35,572 bases of DNA from Anaerolineae bacterium (GCA_016789005.1 JAEURA010000150.1:1-35572), one strand, 5' to 3'. Shown: positions 16,625 through 24,741, numbered from the stretch's first letter. Numbers and translations: made by a program. Notes: generated by a model from the sequence alone, not told the origin.

Positions 16625-17311
16625 ATGAGCGAGAAAATCCTGGTCATCGATGATGAGGTCACGACCGTCAACCTCATCACCATGCTGCTGGAGCGCAAAG
16701 GTTTCGAGGTGATCAAGGCGAATAACGCGGAAGAGGGACTGCGCCGCGCCTATCGCTACCAGCCTGATCTGGTGCTGCTCGACATCTTCATGCCCGACAT
16801 GGACGGATGGGAGGTCTGCCGGCGGCTGCGCGATCTTTCCGACGTGCCGATCATCTTCCTGACGGCGCTGGACTCGGTCAAGGACATCGTGCATGGGCTG
16901 GAGATCGGCGCGGATGATTACGTCACCAAGCCCTTCGACCACGACGAGCTGATCGCCCGCATCCGCGCCCACCTGCGCCGCGCGCCGCGCCCGCAGATGA
17001 GCGAGGAGCTGGTCTTCGACAACGGCGACTTCCGCATCAACTTCATGAACCGCGAGGTTCGGGTGCGCAGCCAGATCTGCCATCTGACGCCGAAGGAGTT
17101 CAACCTGCTGAGCGTCCTGGTGCGCAATGCCGGGCGGGTTGTGCCGCGCAGCGAGCTGGTGATCGAGGCATGGGGCGAGGAATATTCCGATGCCATCGAC
17201 AGCCTCAAGCTGTACATCCACTATCTGCGCCAGAAGATCGAAGTCGATGCCGAACAGCCGGAATATATCCTGACCTCGCGCGGCGTCGGTTATCGGTTCG
17301 CGAGCCGCTGA
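16625..17311 (+). CDS. OmpR/PhoB-type DNA-binding response regulator
   Basis: A 228-residue regulator. The receiver domain (1-120) has the acidic pocket D9-D10, phospho-acceptor D53 in LLDIFMPDMDGW, the switch threonine in FLTA and the lysine in KPF. The C-terminal winged helix (about 130-228) has LTPKEFNLL, the recognition region SDAIDSLKLYIHYLRQKIE, and the wing RGVGYRF. It is a complete, normal-length regulator. No kinase gene is adjacent; the nearest kinase in the window is at 11612-12931. A TTGACG (16565-16570) could be a -35, but the matching -10 is poor. Its stop codon overlaps the ATG of the broken methyltransferase gene (TGATG), implying translational coupling before that gene decayed. 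Confidence 0.92.
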   Translation: MSEKILVIDDEVTTVNLITMLLERKGFEVIKANNAEEGLRRAYRYQPDLVLLDIFMPDMDGWEVCRRLRDLSDVPIIFLTALDSVKDIVHGLEIGADDYVTKPFDHDELIARIRAHLRRAPRPQMSEELVFDNGDFRINFMNREVRVRSQICHLTPKEFNLLSVLVRNAGRVVPRSELVIEAWGEEYSDAIDSLKLYIHYLRQKIEVDAEQPEYILTSRGVGYRFASR

Positions 17312-18085
17312 TGGACGGCGGGTCTGTCGCCTTCGACCGCGCCGCCGGCTATTACGACCAGACGCGCGGCTTCCCCCCCCGGCGTCGAGCAGGGCGTTGC
17401 CGAAACTGTCGCCCGCGCCGCCCATCTGAAACCGACCGACCGGGTGCTTGAGATCGGCATTGGGACCGGTCGGATCGCCCTGCAGCTCTCTCCTTAAGTG
17501 CGCGCCTAATACGGCGTTTATCTGGCGCAGCCGATGATCGACCGTTTGGTTGAGAAGCGGGATGGCGAGCAGGTTTATCCGCTGCTCGCCGATGCCACCC
17601 GTCTGCCGTTCGCCGACGCCGCTTTCGATGCGGTGATCGCCGTCCATATCTTCCACCTGATCCCGGCGTATGCGGAAGCCTTTGCCGAAGCCGCCCGTGT
17701 GCTCAAGCCCGGCGGCGTGCTGGCGCACGGCTGGAACACACGCCACACCGAGGATGTCCTCAACCAGGTCTGGAACACGGCGACGCAGTCAGAGGGCGTG
17801 ACGCCGGGCATCCCCTTCGAAGAGCGCCAGAAGATGCTTCCGGCGCATGGGTGGCGGCTGCAAAGCGAAGACCATCATCCCTATCGCCTGGAGCGTGCGC
17901 CGGCGCGCTTTCTGGACGACCTGCGCGGGCGCGTCTATTCTCACTGCTGGACGATGTCGGATGCCGCCCTTCAGAGCGGCTTGACGGCAGTGCAGGCATA
18001 TATGGCGGAACACGGCATCGACCCGCACCAGCCGCGCGTGATCGACACGGAATTCCGCGTGCAGACGTTTCAGCCGCCGGGGTGA
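17311..18085 (+). pseudogene. Class I SAM-dependent methyltransferase, broken by a frameshift and two stops
   Basis: Read through its lesions it gives a methyltransferase of normal length (about 257 residues): MDGGSVAFDRAAGYYDQTRG, then VLEIGIGTGRIALQL (SAM motif I), then LAQPMIDRLVEK, LLADATRLPFADAAFDAV and AARVLKPGGVLAHGW. The lesions are an eight-C run at 17374-17381, one base too long, which shifts the frame; and two in-frame TAA codons at 17495 and 17507, where tyrosines would fit the family (LAPYVRAYYGV-like). The downstream part can still be read from ATG 17534 as a 183-residue fragment lacking SAM motif I. It was probably in an operon with the response regulator (1-bp overlap) and the GT4 gene (3-bp gap). 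Confidence 0.85.
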
Positions 18086-18088
18086 GCG

Positions 18089-19285
18089 GTGCGCGTCCTG
18101 CACGTCACCCCCTACTATGCCCCTGCCTATGCCTTCGGCGGCGTGACGCGCGCCGTCGAAGGGCTGACGCTGGCGCTCGCCCGCGCCGGGCACGAAGTCC
18201 TCGTCCTGACCACCGATGCCGGATCGCAGAACGCCCGCCTGGAAGCGCCGCCAGAAGAGACGCGCGGCGGTGTGCGGGTGGTGCGCGTGCCGAACCTGTC
18301 GGTGCGGGCGCGCGGGCGCTTCAACCTCTCCACGCCGCTCGGCATGCGGCGGCGGGCGGAACGCCTGCTTGCCGGGGTCGATGTCGTCCACTGCCACGAG
18401 TTCCGCACGCTGGACAACTGGCTGGTGACGCCCCCGGTGCGCCGGTTGAACCTGCCGCTGGTCCTGTCGCCGCACGGCACGCTCACCCTACAGACGGGGC
18501 GGGGCGGTCTGAAAGCGCTGTGGGATAGGCTGCTTTCGCCGGCGATGGCGCGCCGTTTCGCCGCCGTCGTCGGGCTTGCCGAGGCGGAGACCGACGACGC
18601 GCGCGCGGCATGGTCGCGCTTCGCGCCAGGACACGCCCCGCACTTTCTGACCATCCCCAACGGCGTCGATCTGGAGACGTTCGCGGCGCTGCCCGACGGT
18701 CGGGCGTTCCGCGCCCGCTACGGTCTGGGCGATGCGCCGGTCTGCCTGTTTCTGGGACGGTTGCACCCGCGCAAGGGCGTCGAGGCGCTGACCCGCGCCT
18801 TCCTGGCGGCGAACCTGCCGGCGGCGCGGCTGATCCTGGCGGGACCCGACGATGGCGCGCTGGCGGCGGTGCAGCCGTTGATCGCCGGCGACCCGCGCGT
18901 CGTCCTGACCGGCTATCTGGACGACCGGGAACGCCTGGAAGCGCTGGCGGCGGCGGACCTGTTCGCGCTGCCCGCCGTCGGCGAGGGGCTGCCGATGGCG
19001 GCGCTGGAGGCGATGGCGTCGGGGCTGCCGGTGATCCTGTCGCCGGGCTGCAACCTGCCGGAAGCCGCCGAGCGCGATGCCGGGCTGGTGGTCGAGGCGG
19101 CGGTCGAACCGCTGGCGGCGGCGCTGTGGCTGCTGCTGACCGACCGCGCCCGCCGGGTGACGATGGGGACCAACGCCCGCGCTCTGGTGCGCGACCGCTT
19201 CACCTGGGATCAGGTCGCCGGGCAGTACGTCGCGCTTTACGCGACGCTGAAAGCCGACCTCAGAAACCCCTCAGGAGCCGCTTAG
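18089..19285 (+). CDS. Glycosyltransferase family 4 protein
   Basis: A 398-residue GT-B retaining glycosyltransferase. The N-terminal acceptor domain has VTPYYAPAYAFGGVTRAVEG, common in exopolysaccharide and lipid-glycan GT4 enzymes. The donor domain has PNGVDLETF, FLGRLHPRKGVEAL and the EX7E motif in GEGLPMAALEAMASGLPV. It should use a nucleotide sugar at the cytosolic membrane face. It starts with GTG 18089, 3 bp after the stop of the methyltransferase remnant and behind GGGGTGA. It remains intact although the gene in front of it is broken. Confidence 0.9.
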   Translation: MRVLHVTPYYAPAYAFGGVTRAVEGLTLALARAGHEVLVLTTDAGSQNARLEAPPEETRGGVRVVRVPNLSVRARGRFNLSTPLGMRRRAERLLAGVDVVHCHEFRTLDNWLVTPPVRRLNLPLVLSPHGTLTLQTGRGGLKALWDRLLSPAMARRFAAVVGLAEAETDDARAAWSRFAPGHAPHFLTIPNGVDLETFAALPDGRAFRARYGLGDAPVCLFLGRLHPRKGVEALTRAFLAANLPAARLILAGPDDGALAAVQPLIAGDPRVVLTGYLDDRERLEALAAADLFALPAVGEGLPMAALEAMASGLPVILSPGCNLPEAAERDAGLVVEAAVEPLAAALWLLLTDRARRVTMGTNARALVRDRFTWDQVAGQYVALYATLKADLRNPSGAA

Positions 19286-19305
19286 TGAACGCTCATCCAA
19301 AGCGC

Positions 19306-19368
19306 TTGACTTCGATATTGCCCAACCATATGATTAGCACAGTAATCCATTAGCACTCCTAATCATAT
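19306..19368 (+). promoter_or_regulatory. Promoter and MarR operator ahead of marR
   Basis: TTGACT (19306-19311), a 17-bp spacer, then TATGAT (19329-19334) is a near-consensus sigma-70 promoter. The -10 lies inside the left arm of a perfect 10-bp inverted repeat: ATATGATTAG (19328-19337) and CTAATCATAT (19359-19368). A direct repeat ATTAGCAC (19333-19340 and 19349-19356) sits between the arms. The stretch is A/T-rich, unlike its surroundings. A MarR dimer bound here would block polymerase, so autorepression of the marR-exporter unit is likely. Confidence 0.78.
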
Positions 19369-19402
19369 TGGAGGTCACGCCAGAGAGGACATCAGGACGC
19401 CC

Positions 19403-19867
19403 ATGCCGAACACGATCCGACGAGAAATCTCTCGCCGCACTCTGGATATCATCCCGCTGATCATGCGGGTGATGTCGGCGGAAATGCGCCAGTCGCTTCC
19501 CGGTGTCCAGCCGGGGCACATCTCGCTGCTGGGGATTCTGCGCTACCGCGCGCACACCCTCGGCGACCTGGCGGATCGGCTTTCGGTGAGTGCCCCCACG
19601 ATGTCCAACACCATCAGCACGCTGGAAGAGCGCGGCTGGGTGGGGCGGCGGCGGGCGGAAGATGACCGCCGGCTGGTCTGGATCGAGATCACCGAAGCGG
19701 GGCAGGCGGCGCTGGACAAAGTTGAAGACAACGTTGAAACGCGCCTGACCAACCTGCTGAGCGACCTGAACGATCACGATGCCGCGACTCTGGCGAGTGG
19801 CCTGACGGTGCTGCGCGATGTCTTCGCGACGGCGCTGGAGAGCGATCCGAAGTTGTATAACGAGTAA
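19403..19867 (+). CDS. MarR-family transcriptional regulator
   Basis: A 154-residue winged-helix repressor of normal MarR size. Dimerisation helices flank a DNA-binding core: GDLADRLSVSAPTMSNTIST is the helix-turn-helix with recognition helix, and RRAEDDRRLVWIEIT is the wing with the conserved D-D-R-R. MarR proteins usually release DNA on binding small aromatic or toxic compounds. The ATG at 19403 has AGGA five bases upstream. It is the first gene of a unit with an ABC exporter ATPase and permease, the classic arrangement of a drug-responsive efflux operon. Confidence 0.9.
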   Translation: MPNTIRREISRRTLDIIPLIMRVMSAEMRQSLPGVQPGHISLLGILRYRAHTLGDLADRLSVSAPTMSNTISTLEERGWVGRRRAEDDRRLVWIEITEAGQAALDKVEDNVETRLTNLLSDLNDHDAATLASGLTVLRDVFATALESDPKLYNE

Positions 19868-19891
19868 TCACCCAGGCAAGAACAACCCGAC

Positions 19892-19909
19892 GGCATGATC
19901 TGTCATGCC
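19892..19909 (+). other. Perfect hairpin between marR and the ATPase gene
   Basis: GGCATGA-TCTG-TCATGCC: a seven-base stem with a four-base loop, 40 bp before the ATPase start. There is no U-tract, so it is not a standard terminator. It could stabilise the upstream mRNA end or be a second protein-binding site. Confidence 0.45.
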
Positions 19910-19949
19910 CGTACCGTATGCTGTCCGAGAATGCAGGGAGGATATTGTC

Positions 19950-20963
19950 ATGTCAAGCGGCGAAATTCGAGCGGAAAACCTGATCAAGCGTTATGGGGAA
20001 TTCACCGCCGTCAACGGCGTTTCATTCAGCGTGAAATCGGGCGAGATCTTCGGGTTTCTGGGCCCCAACGGCGCGGGCAAGAGCACGACCGTCAAGATGC
20101 TGACCACGCTGGCGCTGCCCACCGAAGGCAGGGGACTGGTGGGTGGCTACGACGTGGTGACCCAGGCGGGCGATGTGCGCCGTATCGCCGGGGTCGCCCT
20201 TCAGGAGATCGGGCTGGACAACCTGATGAAATCGACCGAGCTGCTGACCATTCAGGGACAGCTCTTCGGCATGACCCGCCGGCAGGCACAGGACCGCGCG
20301 GCAGAGCTGCTGGCGCTGGTCAAGCTGACCGAATTCACCGATCGCCCGGTCGGCAAGTACAGCGGCGGCATGCGCCGGCGGCTCGACCTGGCGATGGCGC
20401 TGGTGCACCAGCCGGAGATCCTCTTCCTCGACGAGCCGACGACCGGGCTGGACCCCGCCAGCCGCCGCGACATCTGGGCGGAAGTGCGCCGGCTGAACCG
20501 CGATTTCGGCATGACCATCTTCCTGACCACCCAGTATCTTGAAGAAGCCGACGAGCTGGCGGACCGCATCGCCATCATCGACCGCGCGCAGATCCGCGTC
20601 GAGGGGCAGCCCGCCGAACTGAAAGCCGCCCTGGGCAGCGAATCGATCAACGTCACCTTCCGCGAAGACGGCGACGTGCAGCGCGCTCAGGATGAAGTCA
20701 CCGAGATGTTCGACAGGGTGCAGATCGACCGTAAGACGATCCGCCTGTATCGCAACAAGGCAGCGGAGATCATCCCGGCGGTAGTCAACCGGCTGAGCGG
20801 GGCAGGACTGGAACCGGTCGCCCTGACCCTGACCACGCCCACGCTCGACGATGTGTTTTTGCAGGTGACCGGCGCGCGCTTCGAGGAAGACGCCAAGGAC
20901 GAAGCGCCAAAATCTGGCAGACGTCCCGGTCGGCGCGGCTTCGGGCAGCGCAAATCGGCGTAA
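19950..20963 (+). CDS. ABC exporter ATP-binding protein, DrrA-like
   Basis: A 337-residue ATPase of the daunorubicin-resistance type. Walker A is GPNGAGKST (38-46), the signature YSGGMRRRLDLA, and Walker B LFLDEPTTGLD. The usual H-loop histidine is replaced by Q in TTQYLEEAD, as in DrrA proteins. A regulatory C-terminal domain (about 220-310) is followed by a basic tail ending GRRGFGQRKSA. It powers export by the permease encoded downstream. I chose ATG 19950, with GGGAGG eight bases upstream; the frame is open from 19905 but that start has no ribosome site. Confidence 0.92.
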   Translation: MSSGEIRAENLIKRYGEFTAVNGVSFSVKSGEIFGFLGPNGAGKSTTVKMLTTLALPTEGRGLVGGYDVVTQAGDVRRIAGVALQEIGLDNLMKSTELLTIQGQLFGMTRRQAQDRAAELLALVKLTEFTDRPVGKYSGGMRRRLDLAMALVHQPEILFLDEPTTGLDPASRRDIWAEVRRLNRDFGMTIFLTTQYLEEADELADRIAIIDRAQIRVEGQPAELKAALGSESINVTFREDGDVQRAQDEVTEMFDRVQIDRKTIRLYRNKAAEIIPAVVNRLSGAGLEPVALTLTTPTLDDVFLQVTGARFEEDAKDEAPKSGRRPGRRGFGQRKSA

Positions 20964-20975
20964 GGGCGAGACTTC

Positions 20976-21046
20976 GTAGGGGCGAGCCGACGGCTCGTCC
21001 GCCTTACAACCGAAAACTCGTAAGGGTGAGCCGCTGGCTCGTCCGC
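20976..21046. repeat. Two GTAGGGG-family hairpins inside the exporter operon
   Basis: Two units, GTAGGGGCGAGCCGACGGCT and GTAAGGGTGAGCCGCTGGCT, each followed by CGTCCGCC and separated by about 15 bp. Each folds as GAGCC/GGCTC. They lie between the ATPase and permease genes and may lower permease expression relative to the ATPase or protect the upstream mRNA. Confidence 0.6.
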
Positions 21047-21093
21047 CAACGATTTCCTTCGACACTTCACTTGAACAATCAGGAGAAACTCTC

Positions 21094-21915
21094 ATGGCTG
21101 CGATTGCAACCACCCGCGCCGGCATCGCCAGCGCCCCAGTGGAACGGACGCCGTTCCTGCTTCAGGTCTCGATGATGGCGTGGCGCACGCTGATCACCAA
21201 CATCCGCGTGCCGGGCGTCATCCTGCCCCCGCTGATCATCAGCGGCTTCTTCCTGCTGGTCTACAATTCGACGCTGAGCGGGGCGGCGAACTTCTTCCTG
21301 CGCGGACAGAGCTATCTGGGCTTCATCCTGCCGCTGTCGGTGGTCAGCGCGGCGCTGAGCGGGGCAAGCGTCGCCGGACAGTCCATCGTCCGCGACATCG
21401 AGAATGGCTATTTCGACAAGTTGATGCTCACGCCGGTCAACCGCGCAGCGCTGCTGCTGGGACCGATGATCGCCGGGGCGATCCTGCTGGCGATGCAGAC
21501 CCTCGTCGTCGTGGCGATGGCGCTGCTGCTCGGCTTGCAGCCAGAGACCGGCGCGCTCGGTCTGCTGGCGGTGATCGGCATCGCGCTGCTGCTGGGCGTG
21601 GGCTTCTCCGGCTTCACGGTCGGCATCGCGCTGCGCACGGGCAACGCGGCGGCGACCTCCGGCGCGAGCTTCCTGTTCTTCCCGCTCTCGTTCCTGACGG
21701 CGACCTTCGTGCCCTACGATCTGCTGACCGGCTGGATCCAGACGGCGGCGTTCGTCAACCCGATCACCTACATCCTCGACGCCATGCGCACCATCCTGAA
21801 CATCGGCTGGGATGGCGAGATCATCCTGCGCGGCGTCGGCTCCTGCCTGGCGCTGGGGATCGTCCTCTTCATCTGGGCGTATACCGGGCTGCGCGCGCGC
21901 ACCAAGCGGAAGTAG
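21094..21915 (+). CDS. ABC-2 type exporter permease, DrrB-like
   Basis: A 273-residue membrane protein with six predicted membrane segments spread over residues 40-265. The ABC-2 signature is clear: DIENGYFDKLMLTPVNR in the first large loop and FFPLSFLTATFVP ... FVNPITYILDAMR near the end. It forms the export pore driven by the upstream ATPase. Start ATG 21094 with AGGAG upstream. Substrates of this class are usually antibiotics, lipids or glycolipids; none can be named here. It ends in an Arg/Lys tail and is followed by a large palindrome. Confidence 0.9.
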   Translation: MAAIATTRAGIASAPVERTPFLLQVSMMAWRTLITNIRVPGVILPPLIISGFFLLVYNSTLSGAANFFLRGQSYLGFILPLSVVSAALSGASVAGQSIVRDIENGYFDKLMLTPVNRAALLLGPMIAGAILLAMQTLVVVAMALLLGLQPETGALGLLAVIGIALLLGVGFSGFTVGIALRTGNAAATSGASFLFFPLSFLTATFVPYDLLTGWIQTAAFVNPITYILDAMRTILNIGWDGEIILRGVGSCLALGIVLFIWAYTGLRARTKRK

Positions 21916-21925
21916 AAATCTGGCT

Positions 21926-21989
21926 GCCCTCACCCTCCCCAGCCCCCTTCTCCTACAAAAATGGGGAGAAGGGGGTTGGGGATGAGGGC
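21926..21989. repeat. 64-bp palindrome of the CCCTCACCC family
   Basis: GCCCTCACCCTCCCCAGCCC pairs with GGGGTTGGGGATGAGGGC across an A-rich loop, and the inner arms are CCCCCTTCTCC/GGAGAAGGGGG. A related, larger copy lies at 29200-29345. It separates the converging permease and DUF3592 genes and can act as a terminator-like hairpin in both directions. Confidence 0.7.
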
Positions 21990-22012
21990 TACAATGAGTT
22001 TGCAGACAGACC

Positions 22013-22525
22013 CTAGTCGTCCGCCTGCCGCGCCGAGTCGCGCCACTCTGCCGCGCGCCGGAGCAGCATCAGCGCCCAGGCGGATCGGCCGGTATAGTAG
22101 GCGAGGAAGTACTGGAGCGCCAAGATCGCCGCTCCGCCGCTGACGACCAGCATCACCACCGACCCGACGCCGTACCCTTCGGTTCCGGCGATCCGCGACT
22201 GGCTGGGGTCTTCCGGCAGATACACGATCTCCACCGGCTGCCCGCGATCGGTGTAGGCGGCGGACTCATCGATGACCTGCTGCTGCGTGTAGGTCCTGCC
22301 CTCCAGTTCGAAGAAGTAGGTGCCATACGACAGCCCGTCGGCGGGGTTGGTGAAGCGTCCCGCCCAGGCGCCGATGACCGTGACCCCGCTGGCGCGCAGG
22401 GCAGCGTAGCGGTCGATCTCGCTGTACGCCTGCGACCCCAGCGCCAGACTCAGGATGAATACGAAGGCGGCGATCACATCGCCGACGCCGGAGCGCCGCG
22501 GTCGCCCTTCTGACTCGCTGATCAT
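22013..22525 (-). CDS. DUF3592 membrane protein
   Basis: A 170-residue protein with one membrane segment near the N-terminus (about 16-35) and another at about 121-145. Between them is a soluble domain with YGTYFFELEGRTYTQQQV and the DUF3592 hallmark VEIVYLPEDPSQSRI (Y-x-P-x-x-P). The family has no established function. The loop is probably extracytoplasmic. The gene is divergent from apgM and starts at ATG 22525; no strong ribosome site is visible. Confidence 0.72.
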   Translation of the reverse strand: MISESEGRPRRSGVGDVIAAFVFILSLALGSQAYSEIDRYAALRASGVTVIGAWAGRFTNPADGLSYGTYFFELEGRTYTQQQVIDESAAYTDRGQPVEIVYLPEDPSQSRIAGTEGYGVGSVVMLVVSGGAAILALQYFLAYYTGRSAWALMLLRRAAEWRDSARQADD

Positions 22526-22708
22526 GATCTTTCCTCATCCAGGCACAGATACGGCAGTGCGACTGCCACTCGCCCGCCATAGTGACACACGATCCGCGCT
22601 GCCGCCACTGTTCCTCAGCCGCCCTCTCGACCCCGTCTGGGATTTTCCGCCCCGCCGCGCTATAGTCATTCACGTTGTGATTCCGACAAGATGGAGCGAA
22701 GACTCACC

Positions 22709-23923
22709 ATGGCGAATTTTGACCTGATGCGCCGCCTCACGGTCAGCGAAGGCGGCAAGATCGTCCTGCTGGTCATGGACGGACTCGGCGGGCTGCCCAT
22801 GACCCCCGACGGTCTGACCGAATTGGAAGCCGCCCGCACCCCCAACATGGACCGGCTGGCGAAAGAGGGCAGCACCGGCTTGAGCATCCCGGTGGCGCGC
22901 GGCATCGCCCCCGGCAGCGGACCCGCCCACCTCGGTCTGTTCGGCTATGACCCGCTGGTCTACGACATCGGGCGCGGCGTGCTGGAAGCGATCGGCATCG
23001 GGCTGGAAGTCGGCGATGGCGACGTGGCGGTGCGCGGCAACTTCTGCACCATCGACGGCGACGGGAACATCACCGACCGCCGCGCTGGGCGCATCCCGAC
23101 CGAAGAAGGCGCGAAGCGCGTCGAGCTGCTCAAGGACATTCACGTCGAAGGGCTGACCTACGACATCCGCGTCGGCGAAGACTACCGCTTTGCGATGGTG
23201 CTGCACGGCGCGGACCTGAGCGACGACATCGCCGACACCGACCCGCAGCAGACCGGCGTGCCCACCCTGCCGGCGGTCGCCGGGTCGCTGGCAGCTGAAC
23301 GCACCGCCGCGCTGGTCAACCAGTGGCTTCAACAGGCGCGCCAACGGCTGAAGGGTCACGAACCCGCCAACATGTGCACGCTGCGCGGCTTCGCCAAAGA
23401 CCCCAACCTGCCCAAATATGCCGAGGTCTACAAGCTGCGCGCCGCCTGCGTCGCTGTCTACCCGATGTACAAGGGCGTGGCGCGGCTGGTCGGCATGGAC
23501 ATCATCGAGACGCACCACGACTACAGCATTCAGGACGAGTTCAACAAAGTGGCGGAGATCTGGAACGACTACGATTTCATCTTCTGCCACGTCAAATATA
23601 CCGACAGCCGGGGCGAGGATGGCAAGTTCGACGCCAAGGCGGCGGTCATCGAAGCGGTCGATCAGGCGCTCCCCACGCTGATCGGGCTGAACCCCGACGT
23701 GCTGATCATCACCGGCGACCATTCCACGCCGGCGAAGCTGCGTTCGCACTCCTGGCATCCGGTCCCGACTCTGCTGTGGGCGCCGGCGACGCACATGCCC
23801 GACCGGGTGGAAGCCTTCGGCGAGCGCGCCTGCATCGGCGGCGGGCTGGGGCAGTTCCCGGCGGCGGACCTGATGCCGGTGGCGCTGGCGCACGCCAAGC
23901 GCCTGGTAAAATACGGCGCGTAG
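22709..23923 (+). CDS. apgM: 2,3-bisphosphoglycerate-independent phosphoglycerate mutase, archaeal type
   Basis: A 404-residue alkaline-phosphatase-superfamily enzyme of the ApgM branch. Metal ligand D24 lies in VMDGLGG, the catalytic serine S70 in APGSGPAHLG, and IITGDHSTP with SHSWHPVP supplies C-terminal metal ligands. It interconverts 3- and 2-phosphoglycerate in glycolysis. I chose ATG 22709 because GGAG lies upstream, and because a -10-like TATAGT (22661-22666) then gives a normal leader; ATG 22691 in the same frame is the alternative. The gene stands alone, divergent from the DUF3592 gene, as expected for a housekeeping function. Confidence 0.92.
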   Translation: MANFDLMRRLTVSEGGKIVLLVMDGLGGLPMTPDGLTELEAARTPNMDRLAKEGSTGLSIPVARGIAPGSGPAHLGLFGYDPLVYDIGRGVLEAIGIGLEVGDGDVAVRGNFCTIDGDGNITDRRAGRIPTEEGAKRVELLKDIHVEGLTYDIRVGEDYRFAMVLHGADLSDDIADTDPQQTGVPTLPAVAGSLAAERTAALVNQWLQQARQRLKGHEPANMCTLRGFAKDPNLPKYAEVYKLRAACVAVYPMYKGVARLVGMDIIETHHDYSIQDEFNKVAEIWNDYDFIFCHVKYTDSRGEDGKFDAKAAVIEAVDQALPTLIGLNPDVLIITGDHSTPAKLRSHSWHPVPTLLWAPATHMPDRVEAFGERACIGGGLGQFPAADLMPVALAHAKRLVKYGA

Positions 23924-23946
23924 GACCCTTGCAGCAGCGGAGGCGA

Positions 23947-23972
23947 CAGGGGCGCGGCACATTACGCCCCTG
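23947..23972. terminator. Hairpin after apgM
   Basis: CAGGGGCG and CGCCCCTG form an eight-base stem with a ten-base loop, 24 bp after the apgM stop. No U-tract follows, so termination is uncertain. Confidence 0.4.
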
Positions 23973-24034
23973 CTGTACACAAAATGAGGCGGGGGTCACA
24001 CGTCAGAATGTTGGCGAGTTGATGAGGCGAAGCG

Positions 24035-24622
24035 ATGGTCACGACGGCTGTCGAAATGGGGCTGCTGACGCTGGATGAATTCATCCGGCGCTTCGACGAG
24101 GAAGGTCCGTTTGAAATCCTGGATGGGGAGATAGCCCCCAAGATGCCCAATGTCGCCCGGCATACGCTCACCATGCATAAGCTGTTTCGCGCCCTGACGC
24201 CGTTCGACCAGGCTGGACGCATCGCCGTCTTCATGGAGGCGACCTTCGTGCTGCTCAGCGAAGCGGGCTGGGTCAAAGGCGCGCGCATCCCTGATTTGAT
24301 GGTCTACGAGGCAGCACGGTTGAAAGCCTATTACGAGTCGACGCCCGACTGGGAGGATAAGCCTTTTGCCCTCGTCCCCGATCTCGCCATCGAGATCGTG
24401 TCGCCCAACGACAAATACAGCGACATTGACGCGCGAGTGGAGCGCTACCTGCAGGATGGCGTCCGGCTGGTCTGGATCGTCGATCCCCAGCGGCGCAAGG
24501 TCGTCGCCCACCGCCCCGGCGGCGCACCGTCGGTCAGCCTGATCCTCGGAGACACGCTGACCGGCGCGGAGGTGATCGCCGAATTCGCTCTGCCCCTGGC
24601 AGAGTTGTTCGCGATTCCCTGA
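24035..24622 (+). CDS. Uma2 family protein with arginine at the catalytic lysine position
   Basis: A 195-residue Uma2 protein. FEILDGEI (26-33), D87 in RIPDLMVY and E120 in PDLAIEIVSP match the family. The position 14 residues after the glutamate, lysine in the other SP-type copies here (for example K123 in the gene at 27701), is R134 (codon CGA) in DIDARVERYL. K127 nearby (PNDK) might substitute, otherwise the nuclease site may be inactive. Start ATG 24035 with GAGG eight bases upstream. It lies behind apgM and the hairpin, and in front of a double-hairpin repeat. Confidence 0.85.
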   Translation: MVTTAVEMGLLTLDEFIRRFDEEGPFEILDGEIAPKMPNVARHTLTMHKLFRALTPFDQAGRIAVFMEATFVLLSEAGWVKGARIPDLMVYEAARLKAYYESTPDWEDKPFALVPDLAIEIVSPNDKYSDIDARVERYLQDGVRLVWIVDPQRRKVVAHRPGGAPSVSLILGDTLTGAEVIAEFALPLAELFAIP

Positions 24623-24636
24623 AACGTGAAATCCCC

Positions 24637-24730
24637 AAAGAAACCCACGCGCGGGAGACCCGCCGGGTCTCCCCTACGCCCGCCATCTCGTAGGCTCGAG
24701 CCGCCGGCTCGACCGCTGAAAAGATGCGAG
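24637..24730. repeat. Double-hairpin interspersed repeat with conserved flanks
   Basis: AAAGAAACCCACG, then GGGAGACCCGCCGGGTCTCC, CCTAC, a variable 11 bp, CGTAG, CGAGCCGCCGGCTCG and the tail ACCGCTGAAAAGATGCGAG. The copy at 34781-34874 has the same parts in the same order including both flanks, so the repeat unit is about 94 bp, larger than the hairpins alone. It ends 11 bp before the FAD oxidoreductase gene. Confidence 0.78.
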
Positions 24731-24741
24731 GCTTGGCATAG

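Noticed and set aside
17495..17509. Reading the two TAA codons as tyrosine by an altered genetic code
   Set aside because: Genes throughout the window end in TAA, TAG or TGA at expected places, and this gene also has a frameshift, so decay is simpler.
20976..21046. Tandem repeats read as a CRISPR-like array
   Set aside because: Only two diverged units with palindromic cores, no regular spacers and no cas genes.
20022..21125. 367-codon minus-strand open frame
   Set aside because: Antisense of the exporter ATPase; no ribosome site and no family motif.
22670..23980. 436-codon minus-strand open frame
   Set aside because: Antisense of apgM; composition only.
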